Assembly: GCA_036768485.1 (NCBI GenBank)
Contig: JAVLUZ010000340.1
Span: 7,579,802 to 7,643,801 of the forward strand
DNA length: 64,000 bases
From: Mermis nigrescens
Taxonomy: Eukaryota > Nematoda > Enoplea > Mermithida > Mermithidae
Reading direction: 5' to 3'
The position numbers and the translations under genes are program-made. The notes below the pieces were generated by a model. The model searched no databases and was not told the DNA's origin. It saw only the letters and a list, made by a program, of their open reading frames with translations. Of the stretch, positions 38,817 through 49,835 are shown piece after piece. The number at the start of each line of letters is the position of its first letter. Positions within the stretch are counted from its first letter, which is position 1.

Positions 38817-39310
38817 CAGGTACGGATTTAGAGGGGCTTAGGAGGAGCCCCTTTTGTCAAAAAATAGTTGGGCTCAATAGAGAGAAATGTGTTTTTTAAA
38901 ATGATTTTAGCAATTTTTTTATCACAATTTTTCGAATTATTTCGTCTCTTCGCACCAGGTAGTACTCACAAACGACATTTACTGACTTTTTTGACAATAG
39001 AGTTTATTTCCTTACGTCAGAAGAGTCGTTTATTTACAAAAGGACTTTTTATTTATTATAATGATCTCTTGAGCATTTTTTGGTGCTTTACGCCGATTTC
39101 AAAATTAACAATACGCATTTTTCGTAAAAAATTTGGAAAATTTCTTAATCTTTCGAACTGATCACAAACATTCTGTCTATCAAAAGACAGCAAAAAATCG
39201 ATACTATTAGCGAAATGGACGGATTTTTCGAACAATTTTGGACTTTATTTAGAAAACTTGGGATTCCGCCACCCCCACCCCCTCGTCAGAAAATACAGGA
39301 TCGGTCACTG
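38817..39310. mobile_element. 494-bp hAT-type element
   Basis: Starts CAGGTACGGATTTAGAGG and ends CAGGATCGGTCACTG. It has the exact duplication TTAAAGCA (38809-38816 and 39311-39318). Confidence 0.88.
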
Positions 39311-39783
39311 TTAAAGCACATAAAATAATGCAGAACGATAATATTGCGTTGTCGAAAATTGTCACTGCTTTTTCAACAAATCTTTAAGTCTACAATGCAC
39401 ACAACACAAGTCCTTTTCAAATAAAGGAAACCAAACTCTTTAATTTGTCCTGCCCGCGTATAAAAAGGACAAGAATTAAAAACACAAAAAGAGATCGCGA
39501 ATACGTCATCTTCCTACATCAAATTCGCTAAGCAAAACGACTAAATGACACAAGCGTCAAACATGCACTTAGGCACAAGGAAAATATAAGGGAGTGGGAT
39601 CTGGGGGTTTTTACACCCCGTGCAGGTTACTGTAGACCCCATTCTATATTCAGTAACATTTCTGTTGATTTCACTCAACCAGACCCCCCGAATTTACTGC
39701 AGTCCATGTACGGTAAGAGGGCATCACCCCACTGAACAATCAGCCAGGTAGGTATGTACCACACGTGGGCGAGGGGTATGCAC

Positions 39784-40041
39784 CACACCTGGGCGTGGGG
39801 GGGTATGCACCCCCCAGAAACCAAACATACCTCCCCCAGAAATCAAAATACCCCCCCCCCCAGAATTCAATTTTTGAAATTTTTTTTGTTTTTTTCGCAA
39901 TTTTTTTGATGCCAATGGATAGTGCTTGATGAGAAATGTCGAAAAATGGTGTTTTTATCGCCATACCACCATTTTTAAGGCCATTTTTCGACCTTCAAAA
40001 AAATCTTGCACCCCCCAGAATTTTCTTGCTGCCCACGTATG
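39784..40041. mobile_element. First inner MITE (258 bp)
   Basis: Starts CACACCTGGGCGTGGGG and ends GCTGCCCACGTATG. It has the exact duplication GTATGCAC (39776-39783 and 40042-40049). Confidence 0.88.
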
Positions 40042-40164
40042 GTATGCACCCTTATATCAGAAGGCCGAATAACTCTCAGAATTCAATTTTTTCGCAATTT
40101 TTTGATGCCAATGGATAGTGCTCAATGAGAAACATTTAGAAATTTTGTTTCTTGGCCATACCAC

Positions 40165-40417
40165 CATACGTGGGCAGCAAGAAAATTCTGGGGAGTGCAA
40201 GATTTTTGAAGGTCAAAAAATGGCCTCAAAAATGGTGGTATGGCGAAAAACACCATTTTTCGACGTTTCTCATCAGGCACTATCCATTGGCATCAAAAAT
40301 TGCGAAAAAACTGAAAAAATTTTCAAAAATTGAATTCTGGGGGGGGGGGTATTTTGATTTCGGGAGGGGTGTATTTTGGTTTCTGGGGGGTTGCACACCC
40401 CCCACGCCCAGAGTGTG
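40165..40417. mobile_element. Second inner MITE (253 bp)
   Basis: Starts CATACGTGGGCAGC and ends CACGCCCAGAGTGTG. It has the exact duplication CATACCAC (40157-40164 and 40418-40425). Confidence 0.88.
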
Positions 40418-40507
40418 CATACCACCCTTTTTAAGATCTTTTTTTGACCTTTGAAAAATCTTGCACCCCCTTCCGGAATTTTAGTGCTGCTCACCTATGG
40501 TATGTAC

Positions 40508-41382
40508 TAGCCGGTTATATTTAGCGGATATAAGATTTTCTGCATCATTTTTGAAGACAAACGAAGTGAAAATCGCAAAATTGTTCCTAGCACCGGCTCA
40601 AAAATTTATTCAAAAAAAGCAAAAAAATGTGTATAAATGATTGAAAAACTCAAAATATCTAGCCAAATTGATCAATTTCTACATTTTCCAGCGTTAAAAG
40701 CGATACAAAGCAGTCAGAACGAAGCAAACATGCTAAAAAATGCGGTATAACCAATAAACATTTTATGCAGGCAATTTTGATCATCTTTATTATTTGACTA
40801 CAGAAAGAGCGTGAACAATAATTTTACTAATCTAGATTCCGGGGATTTTACCCCCGCCCCTGCCGACCCTGACTTTGTGCACCAATATTACACGCATACA
40901 AGGCACAATAAGTTTGCAGTTTAATGCATGGTTTTTATCACTGAGACAGCGCATTGTAGAAATCAAGCACTGATGAGCAAAAACATAGTTCTCGAGCAAA
41001 TTCGTCGTTTGGTTCTCAAAACTGATCAAAGGATACTATTAAGTCACCCCTATGCACCTCAGCCTTGTTAGGTCGCCGCATATCGTGGATCTCTCTCTAT
41101 AAAATTATATAACATTGATTTTATTGATGTTCATTTATCCTCATGATTTAGGGTTAATATATATGCAGCAGCCTTAAATATTTTTGTATGACCTAAACTT
41201 TTTTGAATATGACACATGGAGTGTAAAAAAATATCATATTTTTGTTGCAACAACGAATAAGACTATTTCAAATGGAAGGAAATAACTTGATAAAACTTCA
41301 TAGTAGTGCTAATTATAGAAATCATATCCATAAACGATTTCTTGTCACGCAAAGAATCAAAGTCTTTTACAAAAATATTTAA
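40508..41382. other. Intergenic, nothing recognised
   Basis: AT-rich sequence without a supported gene or element. Confidence 0.5.
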
Positions 41383-41390
41383 CTTGACAT

Positions 41391-43761
41391 TAGTGATCGA
41401 CCGGGGCCCCGGCCCCGGCAATCCCCGGCCATTTTTCAGCATCCCCGCCCCGGCCGGGGCAAGGTCAAAAAATGGCCGGGGCCGGGGAAAAATTTAGTGT
41501 AATTCGTATTTTGTACAGGCTGTGATACTGGCACTTATTTGTCAATGAGCAAGTGTTAATTTTGAGAACTGTACTGATAAGACCATATGTATACTTACTT
41601 AGTCCTTGTCATAAGTTTTCTACTGTGTATAAATGAGCTTTTAATGAATGAATGTTCAGGAAAATCTGCATATTTTCGATTCCTCCACTTAACTTATTTA
41701 AACTAAATGCTACTTTTAACTCATTCATTCATAGCTATGGCTAAAAGATTTAGAGTTGACAAATACGTTCTATTTCTAGTTAGAAATTGTACGTTTTTAA
41801 CAAACTATTTCTACAAAAAACACTTTTACATTCATTTGAATGGGAACCGTGTGCTTTAAAACGCGTTTCCTGTGTAATAGTTATTAGGACCGAGGTTAAT
41901 TATAGGCGAATATAAAATACGCTGCAGAATTGCGTCCGATCCGATAAACTAAATATGTCTCAAATAGTTTCCTAGGGTCCAGAGTTGAGGGAGGGGTGAA
42001 ATCCCAAATTGGAGGACCAGAAAATTAGTGGCAAAACAGGGTCTTTTGACTTTTAATTGTATATTTTAGCTAATTTCTGAGTTTCTAACGCCAAGAATTA
42101 CTAAAATTGTCTCAAGACGGCGCGAAGCGCTTAAAAATTTGACATTTCTGCATTCTAAATTTAAATTTTGCCATTTAAAAGATGTATAGGACAGACAATT
42201 TTTCATATCGGAGGGAAATGCCGAAAAATTTTTGGAATTTTATACCTTTTTACAGTTTTTATCTTCCCAAAAATCTTTGTACATGTACAAAGATAGTCCT
42301 GGTCTTTGTACATCGGGAAAAATCTTTGGCGAATACAAAAAACACTCTTTTGTACATGCAAATTTTTGTATACTTTAATATGGTACAGTAACGATTTCAG
42401 AGTGGTAGTAGAACATAGTTTTTCGACCTTTAGTAGTGTATTTGGCTAATTTTTGGGTTCCTGAATATTTGACATTTTTCCATTTTTCCATTCTAAGCGC
42501 AGTGTTGCTTATTACAAGATTTAATTCGCATATTACAATTTTTGTAATATTTCTTATTTTTGTAGTACAAGTAGTTTTAGCTTTCTCAGTCGAGTTTTAT
42601 GTGTGAATTCCATCAGAAGCTCATAAAAATTTCGGCACTTCGCGCCGAACTATCAACTAAATTCAGGCCGAATTATCACATTTAGAAGCACGGTCTTTTT
42701 GTATTCAGGGAAGATTTTTGCTGATGTACATAGACGTTTCAGGACCGTCTTTGTGCATGTACAAAGATTTTTGAAGAACAAAAACTGTAAAAAGGTGTAG
42801 AATTCCTTATTGAAAATTCTACCATTTTAAAGATTTTCAAGAGGGGGTAAGCGGCTGCAAAAATGGAGCCGCTTACCCCCTTCCCCTGAAAATAGCCGAG
42901 GAATATACATGTGACAGAGGATTTGGGCCATCCCCCATCTCCGCTTTGAAGCCCCGAACTTCCTTGAAAGTCAGAAAATATTTCACCACCCTCCCCATTT
43001 TTTGGCAAAAACCTGCGCTTTTTTGGCTATTTTGTTGTGTTTTCACCATCTTTCATCTAGTCGCTAACCCCCTCCTTTTAAAAATGGCGAGGGACCCCTA
43101 CCCTAGATTTCCAGCTGTTACATGTATACTGAGGGACCCTCATAAAATTTTAAGCGATTACATGCATGTTTTATAGTGATAGTTTATCTATTTACTCTAG
43201 CTCACATAATAAAATAATGTATCACTACGTGAAATTCTAATAGTTAGGTACACTTTTGCCATACTAAAAAATTAAGTTCAAAAAATTCAAAAGGTTTTCA
43301 CCAAAAATCGTCTGACAGTGACTTGTGTCTTGGACCCTGAGGGGGTAATACCCTCCCCCATATGGGAATGTGTGATGTCTCATTTATTACATCCAATACC
43401 TATTGCATCCAATTGCTACAGCAGCAGTAGCCGTAGCTAAGATTCGAATGATACAGAGTGTGCTAATAGCAGCGACATAGACCTTATTGATGATTCAGAC
43501 AATGAAACACTAGACTAAATTTGTTTCTTGTGACATAAATAGTAATAAAACTTGATATGAAAAGCCATTTACTACTGAATGGAGCAATCGCTCATTATTT
43601 CTTTCCTATGCCCCCCACCCCAAGTATGTGTCATGCAATAATATTTTCCTTATCTGACCCCGGCCAGCCCCGGCCCCGGCCCCGGGCCGGGGCCGGGGAT
43701 TTGTTTCCAGCCCCGGTACCGCCCCGGCCCCGGCCAAAAAAGTCGCCCCGGTCGATCACTA
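41391..43761. mobile_element. 2.37-kb hAT-type element, TAGTGATCGACCGGGGC ends
   Basis: Perfect ends TAGTGATCGACCGGGGC and GCCCCGGTCGATCACTA. It has the exact duplication CTTGACAT (41383-41390 and 43762-43769). Subterminal regions are stacked CCCCGGCC/GGCCGGGG blocks, as in 22468-23227. The interior holds copies of the TTTGTACATGTACAAA family (42040-42430, 42660-42800) and no transposase. Confidence 0.9.
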
Positions 43762-43769
43762 CTTGACAT

Positions 43770-45224
43770 CAGGAAATCACAAAAAAACCGAAAAAATTCA
43801 AAAATTAGATCCTGAATTGCACGAATTCTGGGGTCTGTATAGGATACAAAAAATTAAGAATTGCTGAAAGAGGCATTAAAAGCGTTTTTAGGTTTTAACA
43901 TCAGGCTCTACTTACTGATAAAAAGATCATAAAAGAAGAAAAAGTGAAATACCAATTCTAATGTCTAAGATATATGCAGCAGTTTTAAATATTTTTGTAT
44001 GACCTAAACTTTTCTGAATAAGACACATGGAGTATGAAAAAATATTTTATTGTTAAAATAAATCGCTAAAATTTTTGCGGAATCACTAATTTTTTTATTT
44101 TTAATCACAAAAACCTACATATGTAATCGAAAAACGCAAAACACGCCAAAAAATTTGTTTTAATATTTGAAATTGCTTCTGAACGCATCAAATATATTGA
44201 ATAAAAAACAACTCCTTTGTAGTTGAAAGTGTACATAGAAATAAGATTCAACTCACAAGCACATAGTGACTGTAGAGATTTGAATTTCAGAGTGGTAAGT
44301 TTATTTATATGTACCATTCCTTATAAAAGAAACATCTGAATCCACTTTTGAAAAGCTTTTCGCTTATTTCTGCTAGTATAACATATTCTTGTTGACCTAA
44401 GTTGATATAAAAAATTTTAAAAACAACAATAGTCGATTTAAGCATACAAGAAGCAAAAAAGTAGAGGGTAAATTGGCTCCATTGCCTTATGCCAAACAAT
44501 CATTTTGGACCACATTTTCTTGTATTTATCACTAGAAAGAAAGAGTATCGTTAGAAATTCCGAAAAACTAATGTTTCTACGCCCAAAAAGGCACTTTAGA
44601 AAACTCTTTTAGCCCCCACCCCCAAGAATTCCCATGTTGTGTATGCATAGTACAAAGAGTTCAATCATACTTTAAAATCTAGTAATAGATGCTCTGCCAT
44701 TGTGCGTCGCTAAGCAGCAAATATTCTAAGGATAACTGCATCCGCGAATTATCTCATGTCGAATATAATGCCAATACTCGTCAAGTGGCAAAATTCGTCC
44801 AAAAACAACTAAAAAATGTCAATATTACTAAAATATGAATTGTATCTTCACACAATATTCAGCACAATAGACCAGCGCAATAGACTACTTATCGTTAAGC
44901 ATTTCACATTTTAATTCCTACAAGTTTATTTATCATAAATATACCTAGTTATTTATTACTTGTCCTCTTCCATCAAACGGGTTTTTATTAACATAGTTTG
45001 TGGACAAGTGAGGATCATACAGGTAACGGTTGACAATTCTGAGAGGAAGTCCCTGGCCATTTCTACGGCGGGGGGTTACTGATCTTATTTGTGGCCAAAA
45101 ACACTCAAAAATGGTCAAAAACGCAAGTATTCGCCAAAAAGAAGGGGACAAAAAATTCTGACGTTGCGGGATGGGGAACAACTTACTTTGCATGGGTGTC
45201 ACAGATGGACGTGAGGAGCTAAGG
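43770..45224. other. Intergenic, mostly unrecognised
   Basis: Contains a fragment of the ~400-bp MITE end at 44560-44650 and the C-rich GGGACCCC-type repeat at 45020-45200. No gene seen. Confidence 0.5.
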
Positions 45225-45232
45225 GTTCACAC

Positions 45233-45643
45233 CAGACATGCACAGCATGGGAATTCTGAGGCGAAGGTGAAATTATAAAATGCCTTTTTTGGGCCCAAAA
45301 ATTGTAGATACGCGTCAAAAAACGTCGATTTTTAGCGTTTTGGACGATGCTCTACCTTTCTAGGGCATAAAAACACAAAAAAATTCGACAAAAATCAAGA
45401 AGTCGAACAAATTGGATAAAATATGGTAAAAACATGTGTATAATGGCGCGAAGCTCCAAAAATTTAGCACTTTTGAGCAAACAGATAGCTAAAAACACTT
45501 TAAAAAGCACCTTTTCTACTTATTTTCAGAAAATTTCTGAGAACTTTCTAAAAATCGCGAATTCTGGGGGAGGGGGTGAAAAAATTCCCGAAGTGGTTAA
45601 AATTTTTCTGGGAGCTGGAAACTCCATCCCAAGATCATGTATG
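45233..45643. mobile_element. 411-bp hAT-type MITE, same family as 35365
   Basis: Starts CAGACATGCACAGCATGGG and ends AAGATCATGTATG. Flanks GTTCACAC and GTTTACAC agree at 7 of 8 bases. Confidence 0.82.
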
Positions 45644-45727
45644 GTTTACACCACAGAATATTGGTGCGCAAGTTAAAACTTTCAGGGAGAGGTGAAAATC
45701 AAAAACTTGGAGATAGCTATGAGTAAG

Positions 45728-45893
45728 CAGTGTACGTAAGCTGTGGGGCAAAAGGGGGGGTTCGGACCCCCCAAAATTAAAAAGAAAACCGGAAAAATAG
45801 GACTTTTTACACGTTATTTTGTGCCATTTTTGGCTTAGACTCCCCAAAATTGGTGTTGGTCCCCCCAAAATAGGAGGGTCAGCTACGTGCCTG
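45728..45893. mobile_element. 166-bp hAT-type MITE, same family as 34881
   Basis: Starts CAGTGTACGTAAGCTG and ends CAGCTACGTGCCTG. It has the exact duplication TGAGTAAG (45720-45727 and 45894-45901). Confidence 0.9.
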
Positions 45894-46231
45894 TGAGTAA
45901 GTGCTTGATAAAATAGATTCTACTGCAAAAAAGGTATTTCGAGCATTTGTGGCAAATACGTAGTATATAGACCTCCTTTCGAGCTCACGAACAGTTATTT
46001 AAGCATCCTGAACTAAAAATAGCTATTTAGCCCTTTTGAAGAAGGGAAAGTAGCTACAAATCCTTCTGAAACTCAAAGAAAAACGACCAAATAGAATTTC
46101 TGAACTCACACGGTGTGTGTCTGAGTCCAAAATGGCTTTACATAGCTAGTTTTCTGAGCCTCAGAAAGGCTACATAGCGATGTATTTTCAGTCAAAGTGA
46201 CTGTATAGCTAAGCCCAGAAGGAGTAAAAAC

Positions 46232-46605
46232 CATACATGCAAAGCATGGAAATTCTGAGAGTTGAAACTGTAAATTGCATTTTTTGGTCCAAAAATGGTA
46301 GGTACGCATCAAAAACATCGTTTTTCAGCATTTCTGACGATGCTCTATCTTTCTAGAGCATAAAAACAACAAGTTTCGAAAAAAATTTTAAAAAGTCGAT
46401 ACAAATTGAACAAAATATAATCAAAACATGAATATAATGGCGCGACGCGCCGAAAATTTGGCACTTCTGAGCAAGTATAAGATGGCTAAAATGAAAATTG
46501 GAAACTTTCAAAAAATCGCCAATTCTGGGGGAGGGGTGAAAAAATTTTGCGGGGGGAGGTGAAAATTTTTCTGGGAGGGGGGGGAACCTCTCAAGATCAC
46601 AAATG
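46232..46605. mobile_element. 374-bp MITE, same family as 35365
   Basis: Starts CATACATGCAAAGCATGG and ends AAGATCACAAATG. The duplication is decayed. A reversed relative follows at about 46630-46980, ending CCATGCTGTGCATGTCTG. Confidence 0.7.
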
Positions 46606-47028
46606 GTAGTACCCTCTCTCACTTATACCACGTCCATGTATGCCCCAACCCCCCCTCCCTCGCAAAAAGTTTTTCACTCCCCGAGAATTGGTGATTTTTT
46701 AAAAGTTTCAAAAATTTTCATAAAAATTCGTAGAAAAAGCAAAGCATTTTTAGCTATCTATTTGCTCAAAAGTGTCAATATGTTGTGACCTAAATGTATA
46801 TTGTTCGATTTGCCTGAGCTTTTTTATTTTTTCGGAATTTTTTAGTCTTATTTATGCTCAATAAAGATAAAACATAGTCCGGCACGCCAAAAAACGATGT
46901 TTTCGACGCGGATCCACCATTTCTAATCTAAAAAAACGCACTTAAAATCCCCCTCAAAAATTCCCATGCTGTGCATGTCTGCCACCTAATCATATTCCAT
47001 ATTCAAAATAACTTGATTAATTTAATAG

Positions 47029-47076
47029 TTTAATAATAATAGTAATAACATTAATAATAATAATAATAATAATAAC

Positions 47077-47124
<48 letters not shown>

Positions 47125-47130
47125 AGTAAT
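47029..47130. repeat. (AAT)n microsatellite
   Basis: About 30 AAT units with a few interruptions. Confidence 0.95.
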
Positions 47131-49270
47131 ATAGAAATAATAATACCTATTTAAGCCTTGGTCAGGCCCATTTCCAGGATTTTCTGTTGGGAGGGGGCAC
47201 AGCAAAGATTTTTTAAAACATAAGGGGGGACCAATGGATGAATTTTGGTTAGCAAATTTGGCTACTCGGATACCTTGAATACGATGAGGATGGAAACTAT
47301 CTCCTTTAGGGGTGGGGCTTTCTGCTGGAGTGGCGTGCTCAAACGTAGGGTCCGGAAATATTTTGTAAAAAGAGCAATACTTTTTTGAATCTTAACGTTA
47401 AAATTTTTACAAAATCAGTCAAATCACGGTTCTGAATTCAACCTAAAAATGATCAAAGTTCATCAGCAAAATCATAATCAACGCCGAAAAATTACTGTCA
47501 TTCTTGCTTCTTTAACAAATCTCATTTTCTGCATAAAACCTGTGAAGTACAGAAGACTTAGATGCAAAGTACGCTTTAGGTTGTATAAAGACTAAAATGG
47601 AGTGTTTAAACCGCGTGCTTGGGACTATCTGGATTCTAATTATAATTCTGAAATTTGGCGCAAGACGCCAAATTTTTTTTGCGATTTCCGACTAAAAAGC
47701 AAAGGAAGAATAAAGGAAAAAGCCGTTCTCAGATTTCATTCGGAGGGTGGCGCGTGCTCATTTATCCTCCTGGACACGGTCTGAACTTAGTTCATAGTTG
47801 AAAATTATTAATTAAGCCTCTTTCACTAAGCTTGGAAAGAGAATAGAACTGACTTCCTAACATATTGTATTCTGACGATTGACGTTTTGAAACCAAAATA
47901 AATAGCCCTATAAAGAACAAGCTGCATACGGAAGTTGCAAGCATGCATAACACTTACTTCAGCTTCAAGAGGGGCATAGAAGGCAATGTGATAACGCGAC
48001 TGGATATGGCTGCGAGAATTGTTGCAGCATCGCACAACTTGCCCATAAAATTTTTTATTTTAATACAGCGTGAAGTAAATTGCTGAAAGAAAACATCATG
48101 TACATTTTAAAAAAGAAAATTAAAGCATCATAAGGACACTTTATAATATTCTTTTGCTTTAACGCCCATTCTGGTCAAGTCTATGGAACTACGGATACAA
48201 ATAAGAGGGACGGGGTAGGAGGCAGCTTCCCTCTTGAACTCGAGGAATTTTTATAAAAGCAAGTGCATGGAAGCAGGAGAGGGCTAAACTTAAGAAGATG
48301 GTACTTTTAGAGAAGGAGCAAAACGAATATGGAATGCCAAAATTTTTTTGCCAAAATGGTAGAACATGATAAATTGAAGCGCGGAAAAAAATTTGATGAA
48401 AATCTGAGCCATACTTGCAAAGTTGTAGGCAACTCTCGATTTGAGTGTTGGGTGGGACGATTAAACGGCTCGATCCAAGGACTTACACATTTGTCAGAAA
48501 TAAATAATATGGGCTGAAATTACGGAAGGAAGCATAGCAATGAAGGAGAAAAAAAGAAAAAAGGCGCGGAAAGCTGTTTGAAATTATTAAAAAACTCAAA
48601 AAATTTTCATATTTTGTTGCATGTTTTTTTCGGTTTTACTTCGATAAGATATACGAAAATCTAAGTTTTTGCTTCTATTATACTCAGGCTTAGGCTTAGT
48701 ATATATAAAAAGGTGTTTTAAGCTGCTTAGGTCAAGGTCGCTCCCGCTCAGGTCGATGTGTAGATGCTTAGGTCGATGTATAGATGCTTAGGTCGATGTA
48801 CAGATGCTTAGGTCGACGTAAATTGGGTATCTACATGTGATTCTGCATTCAGCTGTTTGAATCTTCAAATACTTAGGTCGAAAAGATGCTTGCTTAGGTC
48901 GAGAAGAGGCTAATTAACGAAACCCATAGCTTTTGTAATATTGATCATAGACGGATGAAATTTATTTTCCCGCGCTTTCTTTCAGTATGTTCTATGTACT
49001 GAGCTGAAAAATCCGCTCTTCTGAAGTTTATTTTTTAATATTCTGAAAGTACCATATTCTTAAGTTACTCCGCAGGAGAGTACGGGGGATTTTTAACACA
49101 TTTACCATCATAGGATCCAAATTTTAAGTCTATTCAATAAGATCGATCAAGTCTTATCTTCTAAAACGAAGCAAGTTTCAAACAAAACTACTTAGGAATC
49201 GTTTGATCTGCATCTTTCACTGACGAACACATTTCAATTTTGCGTCGTGACATTAAAATCTTTTTTCTCA
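47131..49270. other. Intergenic, no gene seen
   Basis: Unique AT-rich sequence. The only clear structure is the GCTTAGGTCGATGTA minisatellite at 48735-48825. Confidence 0.5.
48735..48825. repeat. 20-bp minisatellite GCTTAGGTCGATGTATAGAT
   Basis: Four or five adjacent units with single-base differences, plus dispersed TTAGGTCGA copies to about 48902. Confidence 0.88.
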
Positions 49271-49329
49271 CAATATTTAGGGTAACTGTGTAGAAAGAAA
49301 ATTCACAAACTGCACAACTTCAGTAATCG

Positions 49330-49744
49330 CGTATTTGGTTTAGCCAAATCTAACGATGACCTTGTTTCAGTTAAATCTTTAATTGATGATTATAATAAAG
49401 ACTCTGATTTTTCATCTGCCGATATAACGCAGGTATTTAGAGACGGTCCCAAATATTCAGACAAACCTCAGTTTCTGAAAGTTTGTCTTTCTTCGTCACG
49501 TGCTCAACGTCGTTATTGGTCTTATCAACAAAGTTGTCCGCCCTGCAAATCCAACAAACGTCTACTCGAAATTACGTGCGCGACCGGATTTGTCGTTTCT
49601 TCAGCGAAACGTCAGCGTGAACTTAACGACGAGTTGCACCAACGACTGGACGCGGGCGAGACTAATCTATATATCGACTTTAGGGATGACTGTGTGAAGA
49701 AGAAAACTGTACGAGTCTATGATCCCTCGTTCTACAGCCCCTAA
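49330..49744 (+). pseudogene. LINE ORF1 remnant with two compensating frameshifts
   Basis: One frame is open to TAA at 49742-49744. Its two ends look right for an ORF1 C-terminus (FRDGPKYSDKPQFLKVCLSS and RELNDELHQRLDAGETNLYI). The middle, about 49505-49610, reads sensibly only in another frame (VYSKLRARPDLSFLQR, the usual RPDLS.LQR motif). So one indel moves the frame off and a second brings it back. The start of ORF1 is missing. This is the nucleic-acid-binding chaperone-type protein of the element. Confidence 0.7.
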
Positions 49745-49835
49745 ACCATCTAATCCCAAATTTCGTGCTCAACATGGTCAACACGCGTCTAATATTTAGG
49801 TAAATTCGCCCCGTTATTTTGTTAATATTAAATGT

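Larger units (their letters stand above)
39760..40499. mobile_element. Outer CACACGTGGGC-family MITE, split by two insertions
   Basis: Starts CACACGTGGGCGAGG and ends GCTGCTCACCTATG. It has the exact duplication GTATGTAC (39752-39759 and 40500-40507). It contains two further members of its own family, at 39784-40041 and 40165-40417. Confidence 0.85.
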
